From IMG/VR virus record IMGVR_UViG_3300023174_000070, positions 62,001-126,000 of that record: 64,000 nt of DNA; one strand, given 5' to 3'. Under the pieces are notes generated by a model, which was given only the letters and a program-made list of their open reading frames with translations, was not told the origin of the DNA and did not search any database. Shown here piece after piece: positions 46,625-56,500 of this stretch (its first letter is position 1; every line of letters starts with the position of its first letter). The DNA is from a virus. Made by a program: the position numbers and the translations under genes.

Positions 46625-47497
46625 TTACCAGTTTCTGCACGACCAGTATCTGGCCCCTGTTCTTGGTCCAGGATTGTCACAGTTGTGTCTTGCTCTAAAA
46701 CTCTTGCGCCGTGCAGGGTTGGATCGTTTGATACTCATGGTCTTTTGTCCGGCACGTTTGGCACTGGTGCCTCCGTGACCAAAGTTGACTTTTTTGATGT
46801 TGCCAGTTTTGGGATTACGCACATAAACCTTGAATTTTTTGACGTCGCCCTTCATTTTCTTGCCCAGTGGAACTTCGCGACCTTGATACTTGGCTTCGTC
46901 GATACTTTCGTCTAGATCATCATCCTTGAACTCCACGTGCTCGTATGGTCCCCAGGGTTGACCTGTACGACTGTCTAATGTGGCATCATGATCACCGTGT
47001 TCGTAGTAGTCATCGCTGTAGATTTCCACACCATCAAAGTCACTATTATAATCAATGTGATATTTGCGCACTTTACCATCACCGCACACAATGCCGCGAC
47101 CCAGGATTTTTTCCACTGCCACTTGTGCATCAATGATCCGACTCATTGGGCTGCCGCCTTGTTTCACAATGTCTTGCAACATTTCAATGTCATGATTGTA
47201 CCAGGCCGAAGCCAAGGCTTTGAGATAGTTGCCACTGTCGCCACCATTGCTGGGTGCAAACTCTTTAAGGGTCAATGATTCCATCACAGCATCACTTGCG
47301 CCCAACAGGCCCCACTCTTCCAGCAATGAATAGATTTGATCTGTGGAATCCAACAAGATATCACCACGATCGTCTTGATCCATTACATAGGTTTCAAGCA
47401 AGGTGCCATCTTCCAGTTCAAAGGCAAACACATCACCGGTTCGTGGGTGATGTTGTTCTGTTTCTGCTTCTGCCAAATAATCACGTAGTGTTTTCAT
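46625..47497 (-). CDS. Putative packaged protein with targeting peptide and basic C-terminal domain (290 aa)
   Basis: The start at 47497 gives MKTLRDYLAEAE, very close to the T4 capsid-targeting peptide with a cut after LAE. The middle is acidic. A second possible cut (ESIDE/AKYQ, about residue 210) precedes a strongly basic C-terminal domain of ~80 residues with KFKVYVRNPKTGNIKKVNFG, KSFRARHNCDNPGPRTGARY and a final WSCRNW. This C-terminal type is widespread in T4-like phages, usually unannotated. A cleaved, DNA-binding internal protein is a reasonable inference. Confidence 0.72.
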   Translation of the reverse strand: MKTLRDYLAEAETEQHHPRTGDVFAFELEDGTLLETYVMDQDDRGDILLDSTDQIYSLLEEWGLLGASDAVMESLTLKEFAPSNGGDSGNYLKALASAWYNHDIEMLQDIVKQGGSPMSRIIDAQVAVEKILGRGIVCGDGKVRKYHIDYNSDFDGVEIYSDDYYEHGDHDATLDSRTGQPWGPYEHVEFKDDDLDESIDEAKYQGREVPLGKKMKGDVKKFKVYVRNPKTGNIKKVNFGHGGTSAKRAGQKTMSIKRSNPARRKSFRARHNCDNPGPRTGARYWSCRNW

Positions 47498-47498
47498 A

Positions 47499-49688
47499 TC
47501 AGATCCGGAAGTTGGCAAACTCTTGCATCAGGCTTTCTTCCATCTTCTTGTCCGCTGGTTTTTCGCCTGTTGGTGGCACACCCATTTTCTTTTGCAAGTC
47601 TTTGCGCATGTCTTCGTCGGAACCGTGCCCCAGTTTCTCAAGGCCTTTTTTCACAACGTCTTTGACTTTGTCAACAACGCCTTCTTCAACAGCCGCTTCC
47701 TTCATGGTACGTTCCCATGGCTTGAGATTCTGTTGTATGCCGGCCATTTCCATCATGCGGCGCAGTTCTTCGTCATCTACACCAGTGCGTTCGCCTTGGT
47801 GAGCAATAACAGGCACAGTGGTTTGTCCAGTGCTCTTGGGGCCGTTCAAGCCTCCGGAGTATTGCATGGCGTCGTCACTGTATTCAGTGTCGGTGGGCCA
47901 ATTGGGTTCATTTTGTGAAGCATCAGTATCACCATATGCTTCTGCCATGCCTTGATCGCAACCACAATCAGTTGATCCGCAGGCAGGGCAAGGCTCAGCA
48001 TGACCATTGGACATATCACCGCCTAAACCTGCACTGCGCAACAACTGTGCCAGAGCCTCAGCATCCTCGTCGGATGCTGTGACAGTGATATTCTTGTGTG
48101 AACCGTTGTCATCTTTGGTCATACTCACGTTTATACTCATTGACTCAGCAATCATGCCTTCGACCTTGCGATTCAAACTGTCGTAAATGCCCTTGCCAAC
48201 TTGCATGCCACCTTTGCTGGCTTTGGGAGCGTCACTACCTGTGGCAACTGATCCAGAGGTAGTTGTTTCTTCAACTTCTTTCTTTTTCTTTGGCAATCCC
48301 TTGGTGTCAGTCTTTGCAAATTTCTTGAGTTCTTTGGGTTCCATCTTGGCCATTTCAGCACTGGCAGAACCTGGCTTGGCTTTTGCTTCACCTTTCTGAA
48401 CGCCACGAGCAATACGAGCCGCAACGGCTTGATTTTTGCTGACTGCTTTTTCATCAAGTGGCTGATCATCGTCCTCTTGATTCTGCATGTAGTCGTCCAC
48501 AGCAGTTATCATGCTTTCGATCTTGGCCAACTTGGATTGTACCCATTCTGGCAGGTTGTCATTGTCGCCCAGGATCTTTTCCAAGGCCTGTGCATGACGC
48601 ACCACAGTCTTGATGCTGTCTTTGGCCATGTCACCTTCTTGATCATACTCGCCACGATCTGTAATGTCAAGATCATTTTCGTTGGTTTTGCGACCACCTT
48701 TGTGTTTGTAGGCTTTGCCTGTCACACGCTCTGGACCTTTGTCAGCGCCTTTTGGACGTCCGGCCCGGCGCTTTTCGCCTGTGGGTTGAGTATCTTCTTC
48801 GTCATCGTGACGACGTGTGGCACGGACGCCAGTGGCTGTAGTCTCAATGTCGTGACGTGCGCCACGCTTGACATCACCAACTTTGGGAGTGCTCAGTCGA
48901 CGCTTGACATCACGTTCCATGTCATCAAAGCCTTCATCGGCCACTTGCTTCTTGCCACCTAATGCACTACGCATGGCTTCGGCTGCTACGTCGCCCAACA
49001 TTTCTTCAACTTCTTGTTTGGCGCCGGCAATCTTGTCATTGAATGATTTTTTCTTGGCAAGGTCATTAGCACCTTGACCATCAGCCGCAAATTTTGGAAC
49101 TCGTTTTCCGTTGACTGTGGTCATTGGCAGGCCACCTTCATCAATTTCATCTGTATCAAATGTCTGACCAAAAGCATTGAATTTTTGTTTGCCAGACTTT
49201 TCTGCGGCAGTATCTTGTTGTTTAATATACTCACCACGACTGACTTCATCAAGTTCGGCTTCTGCCATGCCTTTTTGTTTTTTACGCAAGGCACTATTGA
49301 ACTTGTCATCTAGTCTATTGTATTTGTCAGATGCTTTTTGATCTCGGCGATCGTCAGCATCAGCATATTTCATACCCGCCGCATCTCTTGCTCTCTTTAG
49401 CAGTTCAGGACTTAGTTCATTGAGTTGACCTTCTTCCATGCTTTCTTTGGGATTACGCAGTTTGTTTAGCACAGCACCTGCCACACGCTCACCGGCGGCC
49501 TTGGAACCATAACGCTGGCCTGCATCGGCAGCAATCTTTGAAAAGTTCTTGCCTGGCTTGCCAATGTCTTTGCCGGCTCTGGCAGCCTTGGCTGAGTAAC
49601 TGGCTTCAGCAACTGCACCTTCTGTAAGAGTTTGTTGTTGGCCTAGGTCGGCCATGCGTTTGTTTAAGTCGTAGAAAAAATTATTCAT
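47499..49688 (-). CDS. Large internal head protein with repeated MAEA/VAEA sites (729 aa)
   Basis: The ATG at 49688 (MNNFFYDLNKRMADLG) is preferred over an upstream frame that merely extends into the next gene. It opens with TLTEGAVAEAS, and carries GMAEAE, DVAAEAM, MIAESM and QGMAEAYG, resembling prohead-protease sites. The sequence is highly charged and largely disordered (GRPKGADKG, KKKKEVEETTT), with a folded patch around NVSMTKDDNGSHKNITVTAS and a zinc-like CPACGSTDCGCD. It may be a multi-part polyprotein or core-type protein of the prohead. Homologues in marine T4-like phages are, to my recollection, annotated as virion protein. Confidence 0.7.
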   Translation of the reverse strand: MNNFFYDLNKRMADLGQQQTLTEGAVAEASYSAKAARAGKDIGKPGKNFSKIAADAGQRYGSKAAGERVAGAVLNKLRNPKESMEEGQLNELSPELLKRARDAAGMKYADADDRRDQKASDKYNRLDDKFNSALRKKQKGMAEAELDEVSRGEYIKQQDTAAEKSGKQKFNAFGQTFDTDEIDEGGLPMTTVNGKRVPKFAADGQGANDLAKKKSFNDKIAGAKQEVEEMLGDVAAEAMRSALGGKKQVADEGFDDMERDVKRRLSTPKVGDVKRGARHDIETTATGVRATRRHDDEEDTQPTGEKRRAGRPKGADKGPERVTGKAYKHKGGRKTNENDLDITDRGEYDQEGDMAKDSIKTVVRHAQALEKILGDNDNLPEWVQSKLAKIESMITAVDDYMQNQEDDDQPLDEKAVSKNQAVAARIARGVQKGEAKAKPGSASAEMAKMEPKELKKFAKTDTKGLPKKKKEVEETTTSGSVATGSDAPKASKGGMQVGKGIYDSLNRKVEGMIAESMSINVSMTKDDNGSHKNITVTASDEDAEALAQLLRSAGLGGDMSNGHAEPCPACGSTDCGCDQGMAEAYGDTDASQNEPNWPTDTEYSDDAMQYSGGLNGPKSTGQTTVPVIAHQGERTGVDDEELRRMMEMAGIQQNLKPWERTMKEAAVEEGVVDKVKDVVKKGLEKLGHGSDEDMRKDLQKKMGVPPTGEKPADKKMEESLMQEFANFRI

Positions 49689-49692
49689 TATA

Positions 49693-50301
49693 TTATCCTC
49701 TTGGGTTGGCACCAGTTGCTGGGCGGGGTTGACGCTTGATATTGTTGAACGGGCTCTTGTTCTGTGTGGGAATATCATTTGTGGTTTTTGCAGGAGGTGT
49801 TTTGCCGCCAGCCACAGTAAAGTCTGAACGATATTCGTTCCGCAATACTGCATGTTGATATGGGTTGGCCGAGTAGTCTTGGCTCAGGGCTCGCTGTTCT
49901 GCATCGGGTGCAGGATAATCTGTGTCAGCGATCAGGTCCGTGTTCTGTGCTGTGATGTCTGCAATCTCTTTTGTGATACTGTCATCATAGGCCTGTGTTT
50001 GCAAAGTTATCGAGTTGGGATTGAGACCCAACAACTGTGCCAACTGTTTGATCTGTGGCTCGATAGCAGGGTATCTAAAACTCACGTCCATGAAAGTCAC
50101 GCTTTGATTTTCTGCGCCTGGAAAGTCTTTTTGCAACTTTTGCACAGGTGTAGTTTTAGGGCGACTAAGTTTGACAATGTCAAACTGCGCCATTTTTTCT
50201 TCGAGATTTTTGATGAATTCCTGCGGCACGTCGCCCAGTATTTTGATCCTGTAGTCGTATGTGCGCTCAGATTCTGCGAGATATTGATGAAATGTCTTCA
50301 T
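49693..50301 (-). CDS. Putative packaged protein with capsid-targeting-like N-terminus (202 aa)
   Basis: The N-terminus MKTFHQYLAESERTYDYRIK is the closest here to T4 internal-protein targeting peptides, with a predicted cut after LAE. A compact alpha/beta domain follows (FIKNLEEKMAQFDIVKLSRP, SVTFMDVSFRYPAIEPQIKQ), resembling a ferredoxin-like fold, then a Pro/Asn-rich tail (SPFNNIKRQPRPATG). An AGGA ribosome site and a late promoter at 50319-50326 precede it. Function inside the head is unknown. Confidence 0.73.
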   Translation of the reverse strand: MKTFHQYLAESERTYDYRIKILGDVPQEFIKNLEEKMAQFDIVKLSRPKTTPVQKLQKDFPGAENQSVTFMDVSFRYPAIEPQIKQLAQLLGLNPNSITLQTQAYDDSITKEIADITAQNTDLIADTDYPAPDAEQRALSQDYSANPYQHAVLRNEYRSDFTVAGGKTPPAKTTNDIPTQNKSPFNNIKRQPRPATGANPRG

Positions 50302-50318
50302 GGTAAGGTCCTATATGA

Positions 50319-50326
50319 TATTTATT
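50319..50326 (-). promoter_or_regulatory. Late promoter variant (AATAAATA)
   Basis: AATAAATA on the minus strand, 17 bp before the ATG at 50301, inside the end of the gp16-like gene. Confidence 0.6.
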
Positions 50327-50807
50327 CTTTTTTGCCGATTGTTCTTCTATCGCCAATCAAGCGTTCTAGAATTTCGTTGCGGTCCAGCACATGGCCTTGG
50401 CCCGGCTGTGTGGGTGCGTCGTCAGGGTTTTGTTGATCCAGTCGGGCTTTTTTCAACTGTAGATCAATCACTTTTAGTTTTTTGTTTAGTTTGGCTGTCT
50501 TGGCTGTGAGTGCATGACCCAACATTGTGCCGGCTACGCCAAAGATTTCTGCGGCAAATCTTGAATCAATATTCATCCCCAAATCCATCAAGTCATCAAA
50601 ACTCTTGGTTGCTTTGGCTGCCAAATCATCCATCTCAACGTCGCTGGCACTGAGATCACGCACACCCGGTAAGGCCGCATCTATCTTGTCAATGGTATCA
50701 TCTATCTCAGCAATGTAGGTGCGTGTTTCTTCAATAGAAGGAGCATCCTCAATTTCAGGACTATCGTTTGGGGGTAAATCAAAAAGTTCTTCTAGTTTAC
50801 GGGTCAT
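50322..50807 (-). CDS. 16: Terminase small subunit, gp16-like (161 aa)
   Basis: The protein has the helical plan of T4-like gp16: an acidic N-terminus, a long coiled-coil helix pair (TRTYIAEIDDTIDKIDAALP), and the conserved EIFGVAGTMLGHALTAKTAK followed by KKLKVIDLQLKKARL. T4 gp16 is 164 residues. It forms a ring that regulates gp17 and recognises DNA for packaging. A GGTAAATA box ends only 4 bp before the ATG, so the mRNA may be leaderless. Confidence 0.78.
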   Translation of the reverse strand: MTRKLEELFDLPPNDSPEIEDAPSIEETRTYIAEIDDTIDKIDAALPGVRDLSASDVEMDDLAAKATKSFDDLMDLGMNIDSRFAAEIFGVAGTMLGHALTAKTAKLNKKLKVIDLQLKKARLDQQNPDDAPTQPGQGHVLDRNEILERLIGDRRTIGKKE

Positions 50808-50811
50808 GCCA

Positions 50812-50819
50812 TATTTACC
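50812..50819 (-). promoter_or_regulatory. Late promoter variant (GGTAAATA) abutting the gp16 start
   Basis: GGTAAATA on the minus strand, 4 bp before the ATG at 50807, no ribosome site. Confidence 0.45.
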
Positions 50820-50838
50820 GCAAACTCATGGGTGTAGG

Positions 50839-51270
50839 CTATTTGCTACCGTTCTTGAACATTTGATCTTCTGTAATTACTCTAAAAATCAAACCGTTTT
50901 TCCTAGCCCATAATGTTGCCGCATGCCATTTGGCATGATTGATTGCAACTACAGCACGATCTCGCGGCGACATTTTGCCTTCGATTACGCTTTGCTTTTT
51001 GGGTTTGATTTCTACCAACTCTGCTCGCACTTGATTTCCTCTAGTGCGATAAGTCATTAGAATATCGGGTATATATTGACTCTGCTTGCCTGTAATGGGA
51101 TTGCGATAAGGTATGGCTATGCTTTCACTGGCCCACTGTAGCACAGCATCGTTTGAGTCGCAGAATTTAAAAAAAGCATGCTCCCAACCTGATCTGTATC
51201 TGGGTGTGCCTTTGCCCACATACTTGGCAGGATTAGTTAGCGTGTAAGTGCCATTGGCAAATCTGCTCAT
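50839..51270 (-). CDS. 4: Head completion nuclease gp4 (gp50/65-like)
   Basis: The 143-residue protein matches T4-like gp4: TPRYRSGWEHAFFKFCDSND, WASESIAIPYRNPITGKQSQ, then YIPDILMTYRT and ELVEIKPKKQ. The motif P-D-x16-20-E-x-K is that of PD-(D/E)XK nucleases (TnsA-like). gp4 completes the head before tail joining and may trim DNA at the portal. T4 gp4 is about 150 residues. It overlaps its upstream neighbour by ATGA. Confidence 0.87.
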   Translation of the reverse strand: MSRFANGTYTLTNPAKYVGKGTPRYRSGWEHAFFKFCDSNDAVLQWASESIAIPYRNPITGKQSQYIPDILMTYRTRGNQVRAELVEIKPKKQSVIEGKMSPRDRAVVAINHAKWHAATLWARKNGLIFRVITEDQMFKNGSK

Positions 51271-51629
51271 GCCAGCACATTCCTTGCGGTGTAGTAGTTG
51301 GGTGTGACTGTGGCACCGTAACCCAATAGTGTACTACCGCTTCGCATGCTGTTGAGATAGTAACACAAGGTTTGTGTGAGGGTGAGTGAGTCTTGGCCTT
51401 CGAGAGTTTGCAAAATTGTCAGCACCGGAGTGCGAGTTTCGTCGGCAATTCTAAACAGGGCCACAGCAAAATTTCCGGCTGCCGCATCTGTAGTAAACAC
51501 ACTCTTGAGATAACTGTACACCACATCATACTCTTCGGCACTTACAAATTGTTCGTAACTGTAGAACCCGTCAAAGATTCTAACAGTTAAATCAACATTT
51601 TCGTTTGGTGAGTTGACTGAGCCGCCCAT
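51267..51629 (-). CDS. Conserved virion protein between gp4 and tail tube genes (120 aa)
   Basis: The sequence (IFDGFYSYEQFVSAEEYDVV, YSYLKSVFTTDAAAGNFAVA, TLCYYLNSMRSGSTLLGYG) has the length and location of an unnamed small gene near gp4 that I recall in marine T4-like phages. It is probably a baseplate or neck accessory protein. No T4 gene number can be assigned with confidence. It begins 2 bases after the tail-tube-like gene's stop. Confidence 0.7.
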   Translation of the reverse strand: MGGSVNSPNENVDLTVRIFDGFYSYEQFVSAEEYDVVYSYLKSVFTTDAAAGNFAVALFRIADETRTPVLTILQTLEGQDSLTLTQTLCYYLNSMRSGSTLLGYGATVTPNYYTARNVLA

Positions 51630-51631
51630 GA

Positions 51632-52783
51632 TTATTGTCCGTATCCTGGCGACCTAGGAAACACAAAGCCGCCTGTTCCGCCCTGTTGCTGTCTCACAGC
51701 ACCCGGAATGCTGTTGCGTATCACAGCCTTGACTGATGCATTGGCTTCTTCGTTGACCACGCTTCTGATGTTGACACCTTTGAATGTGTTATAGGTTGTG
51801 CCGGCCTTTTGTATGGCACCAATTACACCTGTTAAATTGCCGCTTTGTAGATCTCGTACGATACCAATGCCAGCATCTAATAATCCGCCTTGACCCAGCA
51901 CAGTCCTTGTGCTGCCAGGTCTGGCCAGGCTTGATCTAATGTTGTCATAGTGTGCAGGATCAGCAAAACCTTTAACATTGGTATCTGCTCTAGAACCTCC
52001 AATGGCTCCAGCATAATATTTTACAGTTTCATATTCCACAGTCATGCTGTTTTCCATGATGCCACCACCTTCGCTGTAGTTATATTGATCATGCTTCCAT
52101 TCTTTAATTAACGGATTGATCAACACATAACTGGCCCATTTGTGTTGGTCCATACCATAGATAGTGATGTCTCTAAAGAAAGGTGGTTTACCTGACGATT
52201 GATCACCACCTGATCCTACGCCTGGTCCACCGGCATTGCTTTGACTGTATCCTTCGCCTATGTATCCCCAATCATTTACAGGACGATTGTTGGCGTAGAT
52301 GTCTCTGGAGTTGTAGGAAAATCCTGGCTGATTGGCCACTTGACCTATACTGCCGTTTTGATTACTGGCCGATCCATACTGTTGGTTAGGATCTTTATAG
52401 TAGTAACTGTAATAGTTGTACCAGAGGTTACGACTCAAATCGCCGCCATCGTCGTGAAATGTCATTGACACTGGCAGGTAGTTGATTCGCTTTTGTATTA
52501 TTCTTTTACGATTGTACTGATTTAATGTTTCAGTATCAAGGCTATAAGTTGGAAGTTGTATGGTCTTGATCAGTAGTCCTAGTTCTGCTTGCTCACTAGA
52601 ACTAAAAATATTTTTCAGTGTAGGGATTTCAGCCGTGTTGAGATTGAAGTAAACGTGAAATAAGAACTTGTTCCGAGGAGCAAGTTCGTATCCATTGGTT
52701 CTGAAGGTTTTACTGGCATGGGCATAGTCTTTGAGACCTTGCGCACCAAAAAAACCTGTCAGGAAATCCTGACCCCATTGCAT
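51632..52783 (-). CDS. Tail-tube-like baseplate protein, gp48/gp54-type (383 aa)
   Basis: Residues ~35-120 look like the tail-tube fold (RNKFLFHVYFNLNTAEIPTL, IKTIQLPTYSLDTETLNQYN, INYLPVSMTFHDDGGDLSRN), with a later half returning to that fold (FFRDITIYGMDQHKWASYVL, NSMTVEYETVKYYAGA). A Gly/Tyr/Asn-rich insertion separates them. T4 gp48 and gp54 cap the baseplate and initiate tube growth with gp19-like folds; this protein lies directly after gp19, which fits. Which of the two is not determinable. Confidence 0.68.
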   Translation of the reverse strand: MQWGQDFLTGFFGAQGLKDYAHASKTFRTNGYELAPRNKFLFHVYFNLNTAEIPTLKNIFSSSEQAELGLLIKTIQLPTYSLDTETLNQYNRKRIIQKRINYLPVSMTFHDDGGDLSRNLWYNYYSYYYKDPNQQYGSASNQNGSIGQVANQPGFSYNSRDIYANNRPVNDWGYIGEGYSQSNAGGPGVGSGGDQSSGKPPFFRDITIYGMDQHKWASYVLINPLIKEWKHDQYNYSEGGGIMENSMTVEYETVKYYAGAIGGSRADTNVKGFADPAHYDNIRSSLARPGSTRTVLGQGGLLDAGIGIVRDLQSGNLTGVIGAIQKAGTTYNTFKGVNIRSVVNEEANASVKAVIRNSIPGAVRQQQGGTGGFVFPRSPGYGQ

Positions 52784-52795
52784 ATTGGTCTATCC

Positions 52796-53437
52796 TTACT
52801 GGGCTGCCTGCGCAGTGCCAGCGCCAGTCACAACATCGTTCACTGTTCTAGCAATTGCAGTACCGATACCAGTTCCATTAGGAGTCTGATTAGCATTATC
52901 GTACACAATGGTCATTGCAATAGTCATTGGGTCATTGCTGCCGTAGTTGGCATCGCCGTAGTCAACTGCCGACAAATAGCAACCATACAGTTCCCAGGTT
53001 TCGAGTACATTGGGTGTGGCAGCACCGTTGCCACCATCCAACACTTCAAAACGTGTGGTAAATTTATAGTCAATTCCAGAAGCAGCCGAAGCCATTTCTA
53101 AAAAGTCCATTTGTTTCTGAACTTGTTCACCAACCAGTCGAGTAACAGCACCTGATGCGTCGTCGCGCAAGGTACATGTGACATCTGTCCAGTGTGGCTT
53201 GCCAGATAGTTTTAATTCACTATTGTAGATTGGAAGCACAATGGGATCAAAGTTTACTGTGGGGCGTTTGAAGTCCACAACTTGTTTGGTTAATTCTGTT
53301 CTAGGTGTGCTCACACCAAGGTTTTCAAATACCACTCGAAAGCGATATTTAAGTTTGGGCATGAGCATGCCCTGATTGCTCGCGCTTTGATCGCTTGCCA
53401 GGGGCACTGTCATTCTTGATAATGATGCAACGGCCAT
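52796..53437 (-). CDS. 19: Tail tube protein gp19
   Basis: The start at 53437 (MAVASLSRMTVPLASD) has an excellent AGGAG ribosome site under a consensus late promoter. Segments LKYRFRVVFENLGVSTPRTE, VDFKRPTVNFDPIVLPIYNS, KPHWTDVTCTLRDDASGAVT and ETWELYGCYLSAVDYGDANY match gp19 of marine T4-like phages. It is longer than T4 gp19 (163) by a C-terminal Thr/Gly-rich tail. Hexamers stack to form the DNA conduit inside the sheath. Confidence 0.92.
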   Translation of the reverse strand: MAVASLSRMTVPLASDQSASNQGMLMPKLKYRFRVVFENLGVSTPRTELTKQVVDFKRPTVNFDPIVLPIYNSELKLSGKPHWTDVTCTLRDDASGAVTRLVGEQVQKQMDFLEMASAASGIDYKFTTRFEVLDGGNGAATPNVLETWELYGCYLSAVDYGDANYGSNDPMTIAMTIVYDNANQTPNGTGIGTAIARTVNDVVTGAGTAQAAQ

Positions 53438-53457
53438 ATTAGTATCTCCTATAGTGT

Positions 53458-53465
53458 TATTTATA
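53458..53465 (-). promoter_or_regulatory. 19p: T4 consensus late promoter (TATAAATA) of gp19
   Basis: Exact TATAAATA on the minus strand, 20 bp before the gp19 ATG, leaving a short leader with AGGAG. The leader end GGAGATACTAAT is identical to that of the gene at 23776-24309. Confidence 0.8.
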
Positions 53466-53477
53466 TCGTTTGAGGCC

Positions 53478-53505
53478 AAAAAAAATGGGGTGTTGCCACC
53501 CCATT
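53478..53505 (-). terminator. Rho-independent terminator after tail sheath gene
   Basis: A 9-bp stem AATGGGGTG/CACCCCATT with a GCAA tetraloop is followed by TTTTTT on the minus strand. It separates gp18 from the gp19 promoter. Confidence 0.92.
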
Positions 53506-53524
53506 TTCGTATCTAGCGATGTCG

Positions 53525-56500
53525 TTAGACTGCTTGTGCAACTGCCACTGAGCCGGCTGCAATTTCGCCTGTGTTCTTGAGACGAATTGGTATGTAGATG
53601 AATTCCACTGCCTTGACCGGTTCAATTGCAATGTCAACCCATAGTTCGTTGGCATCAATTCTGGCTGGTGTGTTGTTGGTATCATCGCACACAACCAAGT
53701 AGTCATAGATACCACGCTTGGCAACTAGATCAATCATCAGACTGTTTACAGCGTTCTTGATTTCATCACGTGTGATTTGATCGTTTGGCTCAAACAAGAA
53801 CTGTTTACCAATTGACTCAAGTCTATTGCGAATAAACACAACCAGGCGGGCCACATTGATACGATCCAGTGCGCTGGCAGTGGTATAGGTAGTTTTGTTA
53901 CCAAAGTTTGTGATTCCCACGCCAGGTACAAACGTGATTGGGTTAATGCTGTTTTGATACAGTACATCACGAAGGCCTTGGTTCACCCCTAGCGTAACAA
54001 ACTCACCAGTTTGACCATTGATATATCCAATTTGATCAGCATTATCAATCACACCACGACGTGTGCCTGCTGGTGCCAGCCATGGATAAGCAACTTCGTC
54101 ATTGCGAATAATAGTGCGAACCATCATATGGCTTGGTGCTGTGACCACTGCTGATCCTGAAAGATCAACTGTTTGGCAACTGGGCCAGAACACACCTAGA
54201 TAAGGTGAACTTGTGGTCAAGCCATCGCCTGTTGGGTATCCTGCTCCTGCGTTGTTGGTTGCCCAACTCACAATGTCCGCAGCCGATGCTGGCAAACGCA
54301 TTGGTGTATCACCTACCACAAACACAGTGTTGTTGCGCTCATTGCTGAGTGCTACCATGTTGGGGATCAACTCTGGATAAGACGTACATGCACTCAAATT
54401 GAATTGCACTTGTTCTTCTCTTATGGTAACACTGGTATCAATTCCTGACTTGAGTGCTGCCACAATCAATGCACGTTGAGCAAAACGTCCCATGTTAGGA
54501 GCACCGTCAGCACGATTGCCACTGGCTGTGACCCAACTGTTGGTTTCTAATGGTTGCCAATATGCAACTTGTGAGGCAGGATTTTGATTGGTTCCTGCTT
54601 GAATAGCCACATACAAGGTGGTGTTGTACAACACTTGATCTCCCACTGCATAAGCAGTTGCGCCACTCCAGGTTGAGTATGAGAAATCGGCAGCATTAAA
54701 ATAATTCACCTGGAATGACTTCACATTAAATCCTGAACGGCGTGTGTTAAACAACAACATACCAGTTGGATATAGGGTGTAGTCAGGTGCGTCCACGTCC
54801 AAGTAGTTGCTGGTCAGCAAACTTGTAATGGTTGGTAGTGCGCCTGTGATAGGATCCACTGTGCCTGTAGAACTCCAGCGAGCATCTGCAAACAACACAC
54901 CGTTTTGTGTGGTTTGATCTGTGTTGTCCATTGTGTTCCACTGATCCACGCCGTTGTCACTTGCCCAACGATTGATCACTGGATACAGTTCAAGATTTGA
55001 AGTGTCAATCCAAATGTCACCATATTCCAATGGAGTTCCATCGCTTTGTGTAGTAGGTGCTGTGGCAGAAATCAGCGGTCCAGTTGCATTTGTCAGGCTC
55101 AGGTTATCACCACGTACATCATTGGTTTCGTTTTGATAGCCAACCCAACCTGTACCACTTTGAATCATGATGTCAACTTGGTTGGTTGCTGAATAATACC
55201 AGTAACGTCCATCTGCTGGGTCTTGATCAGGTGCAGTGTCACTGGCGGTGTATGTGGCTGCCACCCAGTTGCTTAAATTCAACCAAGTGTCATTTGCCGC
55301 AGTGATCGGTGCCACAGTGTCTGTGTCAAGATACACTGTACGGCATCCTGTGACTGTGGTATTGAATCCTGCGGCCGTTACCGGGGTACCAGTAGCATTT
55401 TGCAGTAGAATTACTCCACCTTGTGTTTGTGTCAGCACAATGTATCCATTGCTGTCAACAGATGCACTGACATTGGGCACACCCGCCGCACTCACTGCTG
55501 TTACAAAAGCGGCAGGCGTTGTTCCATTCACAGTGGCCAACACTGGTGTTGTCAATGTAGTGCTGTTGGCAGTGGAAGTCATTATGTAGAACGTATTCAG
55601 ATTAGTGAACGTGGCTGCATCATTGTCCCCAGTGATCACTGTAGCGCCCACTACTGATCTTTCAAAAACTTGTAGTGTGTATGTATTATTGAAAGGATTA
55701 TTGCTGGTAGGCCCGTTATTGACCTCTGGGTCCACATTGTATTGAGTATATGTTGTTCCTGCAGGAATAAGTTTGCCACCAGTGGTGTCAAGAGTTGCAT
55801 TGGCTGTCTGGTCATTGGCATATACCGTGGCCGACTGTTGAACAAACGCTGCCAGTGCAGTAGAATATTGTTTGACAACCATGGTAGTTCCGAGATTGGT
55901 ACTATTTGTTTTGTTCCAGACTGATCCAGTAGGACGTGGTGTTGATCCAGTTGAATTCCAACGTGGGTTTTGATAACTAGGACTTTGCTGTAATGTTGGG
56001 GCATAATAAACATCATTGGTAGTCAACCCCAGTGTTGTAATCAACGCAGGTGTACTACCAACACTGTTGATTACAATAATACCATCATCAGCGGTAGATC
56101 CATCAGCAGTTGCATCAGCATCAGCAAACAAACACAACTTGTTATCAATCACTGCACTGTATACACCGCTAATGGCGGCTGTGTTGATTGCGGCACTGAG
56201 GCCAGCCACAGTGTTGGTAGGAGTAGGAACAGCAACTGAAGTACCATTGATTACCAATGTGTTGCCAACAGTCAAATTGGTAGTCACTGCATTGTCACCA
56301 ATGATAGTAGGCCAACTCAATTTCCAGTCGTTACTACCCACCAATACCCAGGTGTTGTACAAATTGCTCAGTGTGGTCGAACTAGTTTGAGCAGTAGTGG
56401 TAGCACCATTTTTATAATAGATCGGATTGGCTGTGTTGGTTGCTACCACAGCATAGTCACCAATGCTGCCATAACTGGTAGAAGGAACACCACTGGTAAG

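Noticed and set aside
47275-47918. Rightward overlapping frames of 131-175 codons
   Set aside because: They are shadows of the 290- and 729-residue leftward genes; composition is non-protein-like.
49689-49853. N-terminal extension of the 729-residue head protein
   Set aside because: It overlaps the upstream gene, and MNNFFYDLNKRMADL at 49688 is the natural start.
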